The position numbers and the translations under genes are program-made. Shown one piece after another: positions 18,166 through 25,940 of a stretch of 64,000 bases of DNA. This stretch comes from Wenjunlia vitaminophila DSM 41686 (GTDB taxonomy: Bacteria; Actinomycetota; Actinomycetes; Streptomycetales; Streptomycetaceae): contig NZ_KB904691.1 of the NCBI RefSeq assembly GCF_000380165.1, forward strand, positions 64,565 to 128,564, in the 5' to 3' direction. Each line of letters opens with the position of its first letter. Within the stretch, counting starts at the first letter, position 1. The notes beneath the pieces were generated by a model. That model saw only the letters and a program-made list of their open reading frames with translations, was not told where the DNA came from and did not search any database.

Positions 18166-18505
18166 GTCGCAGGCCCCGACACACAGTCACCATCCACTGA
18201 TGCCGTTCGCCAACACGCGACACCTCGACATGCGAGCCCAACCAGTCCCGGGGCCGACCAAGCACAGCGCATCACCGAACCCTTTCCGTGACGTTCCGCC
18301 AGGAACTACCGCTCGATCCTTTGACCCGGGGGCAGAGTGGGACTCCGGGGACAGGGAGCCCTGTCGGGTTGTGCCGGCACGTCGGCGCAGCAGAGCGCCA
18401 TGCGTCAGGGCGCCCCGCGGCGCCGTGTCGGAGCGGCCCGGTGGGCCTCCGCCAGGGAAGCCGCGTCGAACCCCGGTGCGCCGGGGACCGTGTGGAAGCC
18501 GGCAC
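18166..18505. other. Intergenic, no gene seen
   Basis: About 340 bp upstream of the 133-residue protein gene and downstream of the ROK regulator stop codon. It presumably carries the promoter of the former. Open frames here are shadows. No convincing motif found. Confidence 0.4.
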
Positions 18506-19738
18506 TCAGGCCGGCGCCGCCTCCAGCGCGGTGACCGGGTCGTCCAGGACCGGCTGCCAGGCCAGCTCGGCGGCCCCCACCAGACCGGCACGCCCGATCC
18601 CCGAGGGCAGCAACGGCACCCCCCGCCCCCACAGGCTGCGTTCGGCGACCACCGCGTGCAGGCGCCGCGGCTGCGCGGACAACAGGGCCGAGTGCAGCCC
18701 GCCGAGCACGATCCGGTCCGGGTTGAGGATGTTGACCAGGCCGGCGAGACCGAGTCCCAGTCGGTCCGCCAGGAGGTCCGCGGCGCCCCGTACCCCGGCG
18801 TCGCGGTCCGACTGACGGAGCAGGTCCACGGCCTGACGCAGCAACGAGGGCTCCGGCCCGGGGGTACGCCCGGCGTCCTGGAGGAACGCCAGCGGGTCGG
18901 CCTCGACGTCCAGGCAGCCCCGGCCCCCGCACCGGCAGGGGCGCCCCGCGGGGTCCACCGTCAGGTGGCCGACCTCCAGGGCCAGTCCCGCACTGCCGGT
19001 GTGCAGCCGGCCGTCGAGGACCAGCGCCCCGCCGACTCCTCGGTGCCCGGTGGTGACGTACAGCAGGTGACGGGCGTCCCGACCGGCGCCGTGCCGGTGT
19101 TCGGCGAGCGCCTCGAGATTGGCGTCGTTGCCCACGAAGTACGGCGGCGGGGCACCACCGGGCCCCTCGAGGCCGGCCCGCCGCACCGCGGCCCCGAGCT
19201 CCGCGGACACCGGGGTGCCCACCGACCAGGCGACGTTGAAGGCGTCGAGGGCCTCTCCCTCGGGCTCGGAGACCGCTGACGGCACGGCCATGCCCACCCC
19301 GACGCACCGCAGTTTCGTGGCCCGGAGCAGGTCGGCGCCCGCGGCCACCACCGCGTCGATCACCGCTGCCGGCTCCTGGGGGACCGTCACGCACCCCCAG
19401 CGGGTGTCCACGACGCGTCCGCCGAGACCGACGAGCGCCGCCCGGTACCCGTCCACGTGCACCTGGAGGGCGAGCACCACCGGGCCCCGCGGGGCGACGG
19501 CGAGCCGGTGCGAGGGCCGGCCGTGGGTGCCGGTCGGCGGAGCGGTCGGGTGGGTGTCCACCCGGATCAGCCCCAGGGCCGCCAACTCCCCGGCGGCGGC
19601 ACCCGCCGTGGCCCGGGTCACCCCCAGCTCAGCGGTGAGCGCCGAACGGGTCGGGGCCCGGCCGGTGTGCACCAGCATCAGGGCGGCGCCCAGCACGTTC
19701 CTGCCTCGTTCCGGCCTTGTCCGTGTCCGAGTCACCAC
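18506..19738 (-). CDS. ROK-family transcription regulator with N-terminal helix-turn-helix
   Basis: About 410 residues. An N-terminal winged helix (GAALMLVHTGRAPTRSALTAE, LGVTRATAGAAAGELAALG) precedes a ROK domain with the zinc-binding segment CRCGGRGCLDVEA, the phosphate motif VTTGHRGVGGALVLDG and the GHLTVDP region. It is a NagC/XylR-type sugar-responsive regulator rather than a plain kinase. The start is one of two adjacent GTG codons at 19738/19735, since the frame from 19783 runs through the promoter. Only 14 bp separate it from the divergent MFS gene, so overlapping promoters and control of that transporter are very likely. Confidence 0.88.
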   Translation of the reverse strand: MVTRTRTRPERGRNVLGAALMLVHTGRAPTRSALTAELGVTRATAGAAAGELAALGLIRVDTHPTAPPTGTHGRPSHRLAVAPRGPVVLALQVHVDGYRAALVGLGGRVVDTRWGCVTVPQEPAAVIDAVVAAGADLLRATKLRCVGVGMAVPSAVSEPEGEALDAFNVAWSVGTPVSAELGAAVRRAGLEGPGGAPPPYFVGNDANLEALAEHRHGAGRDARHLLYVTTGHRGVGGALVLDGRLHTGSAGLALEVGHLTVDPAGRPCRCGGRGCLDVEADPLAFLQDAGRTPGPEPSLLRQAVDLLRQSDRDAGVRGAADLLADRLGLGLAGLVNILNPDRIVLGGLHSALLSAQPRRLHAVVAERSLWGRGVPLLPSGIGRAGLVGAAELAWQPVLDDPVTALEAAPA

Positions 19739-19740
19739 CC

Positions 19741-19746
19741 TATTCT
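19741..19746 (+). promoter_or_regulatory. -10 hexamer for a leaderless MFS transcript
   Basis: TATTCT ends 6 bases before GTG 19753, so transcription should begin at or next to the start codon. It sits within the 14-bp gap to the divergent ROK regulator, where a bound regulator would block both genes. Confidence 0.5.
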
Positions 19747-19752
19747 CACTTT

Positions 19753-21039
19753 GTGCCGCTGCTAAACAAAACGGACCCCGCACTGGTCCGCGTGCGGGTC
19801 GCCGTCACCGTCCTGTTCGCCCTGACGGGAGTGGTCTTCGCCGGTTGGGTGGTGCGCATCCCGGCCGTCAAGGAGCAGGTGGACGCCTCCCCCGGGGAGC
19901 TCGGCATCGCCCTGCTCGGCGTCTCGGCCGGCGCGGTGCTCACCATGACGGCCACCGGCCGGCTGTGCGCCCGGTTCGGTCCGCACCCGGTGGCCGTGGC
20001 CTGCGCGACGCTGCTCTCGCTGAGCGTCGCGCTTCCGGCGCGGACCCACTCCGCGGTGGCCCTCGGGCTGGTGCTCGTCGTCTTCGGCGCTGCTTACGGC
20101 GGTCTCTCGGTGGCGGTCAACAGCGCGGCGGTTGACCTGGTCGCCGCGGTGCGCCGACCGGTGATGCCCACCTTCCACGCGGCGTTCAGCTTCGGAGGGC
20201 TCCTCGGCGCCGGCCTCGGCGCCCTGTTGGCCCCCCACCTCAGCGCGGCCCGGCACCTGCTGCTGCTCACCGCGCTCGGGCTGGTCACCACCGCCGCCTG
20301 CTCGGCGGCCCTGCTGCGCGGCTCCGCCGCCGTGTGTCCGCCCGAGGGCGACACGCGCCCCGCGTCGCGCGCCGGACGGAACGCCGGTCCGGACCGGCTG
20401 CCGTTCGCGGTGGTGGTGTTCGGCCTGATCGCGCTCTGCACCGCCTACGGTGAGGGCGCGCTCGCGGACTGGGGGGCGCTCCACCTCGAGCAGGACCTGC
20501 ACACCGGAACCGGCCTCGCGGCCGTCGGATACGCGGCGTTCTCCCTGGCCATGACGGCGGGTCGGTTGTGCGGCACCTGGCTGGTCGAACGGGTGGGCCA
20601 GACCGCCGCCCTGGTCGGCGGCGGCCTCACCGGGGCCGCGGGCATGCTGGTCGGCGCGCTCGCCCCGCAGGTCTGGCTGGTCCTCGCCGGCTTCGCCCTC
20701 ACCGGGCTGGGGCTGGCGAACCTCTTCCCCATAGCCATCGCCCGCGCCGGTGCGCTGGCCGGCCCCCGGGGGGTGGCCGTCGGCTCCACCCTCGGCTACT
20801 CCGGCATGCTGGTGGGTCCGCCGGCGATCGGCCTCCTCGCCGAGCAGGTCGGGCTGCCCCTCGCGTTGACAACGGTGCCGTTGCTCGCGGGGTTCGCCGC
20901 GGTCATCGCCTACGTGGTGCGGGGCACCGGTACTGCTCCGGCCGACCCACCCCGGCCGGCCGCCCCCTCGGTGGCGGGCGGAACACCGGAACGGTCGCTC
21001 GCCCGTCCCCCGGGCGACGAGGAAGCGGAGCGGAGTTGA
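19753..21039 (+). CDS. MFS transporter (YbjJ/fucose-permease-like)
   Basis: A 428-residue membrane protein with about 12 predicted transmembrane segments; examples are VAVTVLFALTGVVFAGWVVR at the start and IGLLAEQVGLPLALTTVPLL near the end. The segment FAGWVVRIPAVKEQVDASPGELG and the FHAAFSFGGLLGAGLGALL segment are typical of the YbjJ-like branch. The C-terminal 45 residues are hydrophilic and proline-rich. The start is GTG 19753, supported by a -10 hexamer at 19741-19746 and by the adjacent divergent start. The ROK regulator next door suggests a sugar or sugar-derivative substrate; direction of transport is unknown. Confidence 0.85.
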   Translation: MPLLNKTDPALVRVRVAVTVLFALTGVVFAGWVVRIPAVKEQVDASPGELGIALLGVSAGAVLTMTATGRLCARFGPHPVAVACATLLSLSVALPARTHSAVALGLVLVVFGAAYGGLSVAVNSAAVDLVAAVRRPVMPTFHAAFSFGGLLGAGLGALLAPHLSAARHLLLLTALGLVTTAACSAALLRGSAAVCPPEGDTRPASRAGRNAGPDRLPFAVVVFGLIALCTAYGEGALADWGALHLEQDLHTGTGLAAVGYAAFSLAMTAGRLCGTWLVERVGQTAALVGGGLTGAAGMLVGALAPQVWLVLAGFALTGLGLANLFPIAIARAGALAGPRGVAVGSTLGYSGMLVGPPAIGLLAEQVGLPLALTTVPLLAGFAAVIAYVVRGTGTAPADPPRPAAPSVAGGTPERSLARPPGDEEAERS

Positions 21040-21160
21040 TCCCCCCGAAAGCGTCGGTGCCCCCGGCAGCGTCGGTTCCCGGCGCCGCGCCGGCCCCGCC
21101 GACGCGGGGAGGACACCTCCCGTTCCCGGCGACGGGGGAACTCGTTCGGAGGAGGTAGCC

Positions 21161-21565
21161 GTGGCGGACCTGGGTACCCGTGGAACCCCGGACCGTGGAG
21201 GAGCCATGGCACCCCCTGACGACCCGCGCCGCCTGGGCGGGAAGGAACCCGACACCGCGGAGCAGCCCCCGGCGGACGGCAGCCCAGGACCCCGGACACC
21301 GAACCGCCCCGGGACCGGCCCCGAGGGGCGGGACGCCCCCGGTGCGGAACCCGAGAGCGCGGACCGCCCCGGGGTGGAGCCGGGCGGTGCCCCACCGCAG
21401 GAGACCCCGCCCGTGGAGCCGAGCACGACCACCGACCTCGCCGCCACCAGCCCGGAGGAGAAGGCCAGGGGTTGGGCCAGGACCCCGGTGATCCTCGTCC
21501 TGGCGTCCGCGTTCCTCGTCACCTTCGGGTTGGTGGCCATGGTGGTGAGCAGGGTGGTGGACTGA
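21161..21565 (+). CDS. Pro-rich single-pass membrane protein, DUF6480-like
   Basis: A 134-residue protein: a long disordered, Pro/Gly/Glu-rich N-terminal part, then EPGGAPPQETPPVEPST, then one C-terminal transmembrane helix (TPVILVLASAFLVTFGLVAM). The GGxPPxETPPxE motif before a single helix is what I know from the streptomycete DUF6480 family. The start GTG 21161 follows GGAGGAGGTAGCC; an ATG at 21206 also has GGAGGAGCC and is a credible alternative giving 119 residues. Function unknown. Confidence 0.65.
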   Translation: MADLGTRGTPDRGGAMAPPDDPRRLGGKEPDTAEQPPADGSPGPRTPNRPGTGPEGRDAPGAEPESADRPGVEPGGAPPQETPPVEPSTTTDLAATSPEEKARGWARTPVILVLASAFLVTFGLVAMVVSRVVD

Positions 21566-21633
21566 CGCGGGCCCGTCCCGACGGCGCGGCACCGGACGGA
21601 CCAGGTCGCCCAGCGGCATGGGCGGTGGTGCGG

Positions 21634-22056
21634 CTACCCGGGGCCCGCTGCGGCCGGGAGCAGCCTGGCGAGGACCGCGCGGTGGGTGGGCCGGGCGGCG
21701 TCGCACCGTGACCGGCCCTCGTCGGTGAGGCAGACCCGTACGCCGCGGCGGTCGTCCGCGCACATGGCCCGGGTGACCAGGCCGTCCTTCTCCAGTCGGC
21801 CGATCAACCGGGACAGCGCGCTCTGGCTCAGGTGGACCGTCTCGGCGAGTTCCTGCACGCGCAGCGGCGGCTTCCCCGCGGTCACGCAGGCGTCGGAGAG
21901 GCGGTCCAACACCTCGAACTCACTGGCGCCGATGCCGTGCCGCTCGTTGAGCTGCCGGTCGAGCTCGCACCAGGTGGTGGCGTGCAGGGCGAGCAGTTCC
22001 CGCCACCGCGCCACCAGGGCCCTGTCCGCGTCCGCGGGCATGTCCTTCGACGGCAT
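21634..22056 (-). CDS. MarR-family regulator
   Basis: A 140-residue dimeric winged-helix regulator: helix HATTWCELDRQLNERHGIGASEFEVL, recognition region VHLSQSALSRLIGRLEKDGLVTR, wing DDRRGVRVCLTDEGR and a C-terminal dimerisation helix. The start ATG 22056 gives the normal MarR length; the frame runs on upstream through the operator region, which is not coding. It is divergent from a DHA2-type drug exporter with a cluster of palindromes in the 85-bp gap, the classic arrangement of a MarR repressor relieved by a toxic ligand. Confidence 0.92.
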   Translation of the reverse strand: MPSKDMPADADRALVARWRELLALHATTWCELDRQLNERHGIGASEFEVLDRLSDACVTAGKPPLRVQELAETVHLSQSALSRLIGRLEKDGLVTRAMCADDRRGVRVCLTDEGRSRCDAARPTHRAVLARLLPAAAGPG

Positions 22057-22085
22057 GCCCGCACGGTACCAGAGGGGAGCCCTCC

Positions 22086-22127
22086 ATGCAATTGCATTAA
22101 ATGTTATTGCATTAGATGCAGGCGCAT
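22086..22127. promoter_or_regulatory. MarR operator cluster
   Basis: This AT-rich island holds a perfect 12-bp palindrome ATGCAATTGCAT (22086-22097), a second palindrome TGCAT-TAG-ATGCA (22108-22120) and a weaker ATGC-AGGC-GCAT (22116-22127). All share the ATGCA half-site. They cover the space between the MarR and exporter genes. Confidence 0.75.
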
Positions 22128-22132
22128 GTAAT
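22127..22132 (+). promoter_or_regulatory. -10 hexamer of the exporter gene
   Basis: TGTAAT ends 9 bases before ATG 22142 and abuts the last MarR half-site, so repressor binding would cover the promoter. A short or absent leader is expected. Confidence 0.45.
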
Positions 22133-22141
22133 CTGCTCCGC

Positions 22142-23659
22142 ATGCACATCTCCGTTCCCAGCAGTACGACCACCGTCGAGGGGCGCTGGGGTGCCCGACT
22201 CTGGGGCACCCTGCTGGTGCTCTGCGGGGCCATGTTCCTCGACGCCCTCGACGTCTCCATGGTGGGCGTGGCCCTGCCCTCCATCGGCTCGGACCTCGAC
22301 CTGAGCACCGCCACCCTCCAGTGGGTGGTGAGCGGGTACATCCTCGGCTACGGCGGGCTGCTGCTCCTCGGCGGCCGGGCCGCCGACCTCCTGGGGCGCC
22401 GCCGCGTCTTCCTCATCGCCCTCGGCGTCTTCGCCGTCGCATCCCTCCTGGGCGGCCTGGTCAACTCCGGCCCCCTGCTGATCGCCAGCCGCTTCGTCAA
22501 GGGGCTCAGCGCCGCGTTCACCGCTCCGGCCGGCCTGTCCATCATCACCACCACGTTCCCCGAGGGCCCGGCGCGCAACCGGGCGCTGAGCATCTACACC
22601 TCCTGCGCCGCCACCGGCTTCTCCATGGGCCTGGTGCTGTCCGGACTGCTCACCGAGGTGGGCTGGCGCTGGACCATGCTGCTGCCCGCGCCCGTCGCGC
22701 TGATCGCGCTCGTCGCCGGGATCAAGCTGATCCCGCGCAGCGCCGGCACCCGCCCCGAGCGCCGCGGTTACGACCTGGCTGGCGCGGCGACCGGCACGGC
22801 GTCCATGCTGCTGCTGGTGTTCACCGTCGTGGAAGCTCCCGAAGTGGGCTGGCTCGCGGGGCGCACCCTGGTGTCCTTCGCGGTCTTCGCGGCGCTGCTG
22901 ACCGCCTTCGTGACGATCGAACGCCGCACCCGGCACCCGTTGGTCCGGCTGGGCGTGCTCCGCTCGGGCCCCCAGGTCAGGGCCAACCTGGGAGCGGTGC
23001 TGTTCTTCGGCTCCTACGTCGGCTTCCAGTTCCTGGTGACGCAGTACTTCCAGTCGCTGGTCGGCTGGTCCGCCCTGGAGACGGCCCTGGCCTTCCTCCC
23101 CGCCGGGGTGCTGGTGGCGGTGGCCTCCACCCGCATCGGCCCCCTGGTGGACCGGTTCGGCACCGCCCGGGTGCTCGCCGTGGGGTTCGCGGTGCTGACC
23201 CTCGGCTACGCGCTCTTCCTCCGAGTGGACATCGAACCCCGCGTCGGTGCGGTGATCCTGCCGACCATGTTGCTGATCGGCCTGGCCTGCGCCCTGGTCT
23301 TCCCCTCCCTCAACATCCAGGCCACATCCGGCATCCCGGACGACGAACAGGGCATGGTCTCCGGGATGCTCAACACCAGCGTGCAGGTCGGCGGCGCCCT
23401 GGTGCTCGCCGTGGTCACCGCCGTGGTCACCAGTGACGAGGAGGCGGCGACCACCCCCGCGGCGGTGCTGGACAGCTACCGGCCGGGCCTGGCGCTGCTG
23501 ACCGCCGTCGCGGCCACCGGGCTCCTGCTGATGCTGACCGGCCTGCGGCGGCGCCGGCCCCCGCACAGCGTCGTGGTCGCCCGGGGGGAGCAGGCCCAGT
23601 CGCAGCCGGCCACGGCCCCCGAGGACGTCGCGGTGCCCGAGGCGTCGGCGGTCCGTTAG
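22142..23659 (+). CDS. MFS drug exporter, DHA2 (14-TM) family
   Basis: A 505-residue inner-membrane exporter. Family motifs: LDALDVSMVGVALPSIGSDL in helix 1, LQWVVSGYILGYGGLLLLGG with the following GRAADLLGRRRVFLIALG loop (motif A), and the antiporter-type helix SIYTSCAATGFSMGLVLSGL (motif C region). Fourteen hydrophobic segments are consistent with DHA2/EmrB-QacA proton-driven export. It has a hydrophilic C-terminal tail of about 40 residues. The start ATG 22142 lies just after the MarR operator cluster. Substrate unknown; induction by the exported compound via MarR is inferred. Confidence 0.92.
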   Translation: MHISVPSSTTTVEGRWGARLWGTLLVLCGAMFLDALDVSMVGVALPSIGSDLDLSTATLQWVVSGYILGYGGLLLLGGRAADLLGRRRVFLIALGVFAVASLLGGLVNSGPLLIASRFVKGLSAAFTAPAGLSIITTTFPEGPARNRALSIYTSCAATGFSMGLVLSGLLTEVGWRWTMLLPAPVALIALVAGIKLIPRSAGTRPERRGYDLAGAATGTASMLLLVFTVVEAPEVGWLAGRTLVSFAVFAALLTAFVTIERRTRHPLVRLGVLRSGPQVRANLGAVLFFGSYVGFQFLVTQYFQSLVGWSALETALAFLPAGVLVAVASTRIGPLVDRFGTARVLAVGFAVLTLGYALFLRVDIEPRVGAVILPTMLLIGLACALVFPSLNIQATSGIPDDEQGMVSGMLNTSVQVGGALVLAVVTAVVTSDEEAATTPAAVLDSYRPGLALLTAVAATGLLLMLTGLRRRRPPHSVVVARGEQAQSQPATAPEDVAVPEASAVR

Positions 23660-23676
23660 TCCGTTAGTCCGTTAGT
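23653..23676. repeat. Three tandem CCGTTAGT units at the MFS stop codon
   Basis: An 8-bp unit is repeated three times. The first copy contains the TAG stop codon of the exporter, the others repeat TAG in shifted frames. It is a short slippage-type tandem repeat. Confidence 0.8.
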
Positions 23677-23705
23677 CCGCTGTTCGGCGCCGTTGGGGCA
23701 GCGGG

Positions 23706-23746
23706 ACGGTGGGGTGTGGGGGCGGCCGGTCCCCACACCCCACCGT
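23706..23746 (+). terminator. Strong terminator of the exporter gene
   Basis: A perfect 16-bp stem, 23706-23721 with 23731-23746, around a 9-base loop. It lies 47 bases after the exporter stop codon. Confidence 0.85.
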
Positions 23747-23920
23747 GGCCGTACCCGGCCGCGACACGGGGACCGAAACCCGGCGACGCACCACCGGACA
23801 TCACTGCCTTCGTCGAGAGAAATACCCGTTTGGAGCACACGTCCGGCGATGGGCGAGTCGCCCGATTACGCCACACTGTCCTGCAACACCGTGCCAAGGG
23901 CGCGGTGGAGGAGGGTGTGC

Positions 23921-24115
23921 ATGGTTCTGTCGATCTCCGCGGTCCTGTTCCTGTTGATCCTGGCCGCGATCTTCCTACACAGCGGCAGGCTCCGCTGGTC
24001 CCATGCCCTGGTGTGCGTGCTGCTCGGTTTCTACCTCGCGCACAGTTCGATGGCCGAGGGCATCGAGAGCGGGCTCTCGGCGACCGCGGACGTGGTCAGC
24101 GACATCCATCCGTGA
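23921..24115 (+). CDS. Small two-helix membrane protein
   Basis: A 64-residue protein starting MVLSISAVLFLLILAAIFLH, a short basic loop SGRLRW, then a second helix HALVCVLLGFYLAHSSMA and a short polar tail with TADVVSDIHP. The start ATG 23921 is fixed by GGAGGAGGG just upstream. Similar 60-70-residue proteins (ISAVLF..., HALVC..LGFYLA) are common in streptomycetes, often near conjugative elements, but no other mobility gene is seen here. Function unknown. It is convergent with the RidA-like gene downstream. Confidence 0.75.
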   Translation: MVLSISAVLFLLILAAIFLHSGRLRWSHALVCVLLGFYLAHSSMAEGIESGLSATADVVSDIHP

Positions 24116-24150
24116 GCGGCGGACGGCCTCATGTGTCGCCCGCCGCTCAC
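24112..24150. terminator. Bidirectional hairpin overlapping a stop codon
   Basis: GTGAGCGGCGG at 24112-24122 pairs perfectly with 24140-24150 around a 17-base loop, between the convergent small membrane protein and RidA-like genes. The left arm includes the TGA of the former. Confidence 0.65.
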
Positions 24151-24160
24151 GGCCCGGACG

Positions 24161-24577
24161 TCAGGGCCGTTCGGGCTCGGTGGCGGCGGTCTCCGGCACC
24201 ACCGCCACCGCGGTGATCTCCACGAGCTGACCGGGATAGCCCAGCCAGGAGACGCCGAGCAGGGTGGAGGTGTGCGGGCCCACGGCCAGCCCGGAGGACC
24301 GGACGACCTCCCACACGTCCAGTTCCGGCCCCACCACGTACACCGTGGTGGCGACGACCCGGGTCAGGTCACTGCCGACCGCCCGCAGCGCCTGCTCCAG
24401 ATTGGCGATCACCTGCCGGGCCTGTGCGGCGATGTCGCCCTCGCCGACCAGGTTCCCCTCGGCGTCCAGGGGGACGGCCCCCGCGGTGAAGACGAGCCGC
24501 TCCCCCGCCTCGACCACCGCGGCGTGCGCGTAGTCGGGCGGGGGGAACAGGCCGGGGACGGTTACGCGCTGAGCCAT
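24161..24577 (-). CDS. RidA family protein
   Basis: A 138-residue cytosolic protein of the YjgF/RidA superfamily: VPGLFPPPDYAHAAVVEAGE, LVFTAGAVPLDAEGNLVGEG, QARQVIANLEQALRAVGSDL, ATTVYVVG, STLLGVSWLGYPGQLVEITAVAV. The LLGV...LVEI arrangement resembles the canonical family core, but the substrate-binding arginine of RidA (usually in a TRxxV/ARxxV context) is replaced in SWLGYPGQ, so the classic imine deaminase role is uncertain. ATG 24577 is chosen; AAGGCAG lies upstream and a GTG three codons earlier is possible. It is unrelated in sequence to the first RidA beyond the fold. Confidence 0.85.
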   Translation of the reverse strand: MAQRVTVPGLFPPPDYAHAAVVEAGERLVFTAGAVPLDAEGNLVGEGDIAAQARQVIANLEQALRAVGSDLTRVVATTVYVVGPELDVWEVVRSSGLAVGPHTSTLLGVSWLGYPGQLVEITAVAVVPETAATEPERP

Positions 24578-24824
24578 CGTTGTCACTGCCTTCTCATCGT
24601 GCTGACGGACCCGGCTCATCCTCGTTGACCTCAGATCCGGTGTCACTCAGGTTTCCCCGCGCCCTACCCGCCGGCCAGGAGCCTGCCCCGCGGCACGCGC
24701 TCAGGCGGCCGGCAGCACCCCCGCTGCCCGGGGTCCGCGTTTGCCGGCCCCGGGGACCAGGGCAGTTGGTAGGGGTGCACCGCCCCCGGCCCGGCCGGGG
24801 GCGTCCGCCGAGGAGGGGGAGAGC

Positions 24825-25847
24825 GTGATCGTGTGGATCAACGGCGCCCGTGGCGCCGGCAAGACCAGCACCGCTCGGGCCCTGCTCGACCTCCTGCCGG
24901 GCAGCGTGCTGTTCGAGCCGGAGACCGTGGGCGCGGAGCTGCGCCGGGCGTTGCCCGCCCAGCGGTACGGCGGGGCCACCGACATCCAGGACTCCCCCGC
25001 GTGGCGCCGGCTGGTGGTGGACACCGCGGCAGCGCTCCTCAGCGAGGTGCCGGGTCCCCTGGTGGTCCCGATGGCGCTGCTGCGGCAGGAGTACCGGGAC
25101 GAGATCTTCGGCGGGCTGGCCTCCCGCCGCATCCCGGTCCACCATGTGCTGCTCCACGTTGAGGAAACGGTCCTTCACGAACGGCTGTCCCACTGTCCCA
25201 CCCGTCCCAGCGGCACCACGGACCAGCGTGGCCGTCACCTCGCCGCCTACCACGCCGCGTTGCCCTGGCTCACCACCGACGCCTGCCTGGTGGACAACGC
25301 CCGGCTCGCCCCAGCCCAGGCGGCCCAGCGGATCGCCCACCTCGTGGCCGGGGGGGCGGCGGAACGCGCCATCGTGCAGACCCCGGAGCCGACGGGCGCG
25401 ACGCTCGCTGCCGGGGTGCTGCTCTTCGACGAGGACGGCAGGGTGCTGCTGGTGGACCCCACCTACAAGCCGGGCTGGGAGTTCCCCGGCGGTGTGGTGG
25501 AGCCCGGCGAGGCACCGGTCCGCGGCGGGCTGCGCGAGGTCGAGGAGGAACTCGGCGTGGCGTTGGCCGGCCAGCCGAGACTGCTGGTGATCGACTGGGA
25601 GCCGCCCGTCCCTCCCGGCTTCGGGGGGTTGCGGCTGCTCTTCGACGGCGGGCTGCTCGATCCGGCGCAGCGCCGCCGGCTCCACCTGCCCGGCGACGAA
25701 CTGCGGGAGTGGCGGTTCTTCACCGAGGCGGAGGCGGCCACCAGGCTGCCACCGGTCCGCCGGGCCCGGCTGCACTGGGCGCTACGGGCTCGGGAACGCG
25801 GCGCGACCCTCTACCTGGAGGACGGGACACCGGTGGGCGACGGGTGA
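24825..25847 (+). CDS. P-loop kinase-like / NUDIX hydrolase fusion
   Basis: A 340-residue two-domain cytosolic protein. Residues 1-180 form a small P-loop ATPase/kinase-like domain with Walker A NGARGAGKTS (Lys13) and the adenylate-kinase-like LLHVEETVLHERL and GRHLAAYHAALPWL segments. Residues about 195-335 form a NUDIX domain: GVLLFDEDGRVLLVDPTYKPG, a complete Nudix box (GGVVEPGEAPVRGGLREVEE, then ELGV), and WRFFTEAEAA. All metal-binding glutamates of the box are present. GTG 24825 is set by AGGAGGGGGAG. Streptomycetes have stand-alone versions of each domain; fused, they may act on one nucleotide-linked metabolite. Substrate unknown. Confidence 0.88.
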   Translation: MIVWINGARGAGKTSTARALLDLLPGSVLFEPETVGAELRRALPAQRYGGATDIQDSPAWRRLVVDTAAALLSEVPGPLVVPMALLRQEYRDEIFGGLASRRIPVHHVLLHVEETVLHERLSHCPTRPSGTTDQRGRHLAAYHAALPWLTTDACLVDNARLAPAQAAQRIAHLVAGGAAERAIVQTPEPTGATLAAGVLLFDEDGRVLLVDPTYKPGWEFPGGVVEPGEAPVRGGLREVEEELGVALAGQPRLLVIDWEPPVPPGFGGLRLLFDGGLLDPAQRRRLHLPGDELREWRFFTEAEAATRLPPVRRARLHWALRARERGATLYLEDGTPVGDG

Positions 25848-25856
25848 CGTGGGCGC

Positions 25857-25889
25857 CCGGGGGCCGGTCGGAGGAGTGCCGGCCCCCGG
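25857..25889. terminator. Bidirectional terminator
   Basis: CCGGGGGCCGG at 25857-25867 pairs perfectly with 25879-25889 around an 11-base loop, between the convergent kinase-NUDIX and M20 peptidase genes. Confidence 0.8.
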
Positions 25890-25940
25890 TACGGTCTCAC
25901 GGTCCGGCGGGGCGCACCGCCTGGTGGGGACGGGGCCGCG

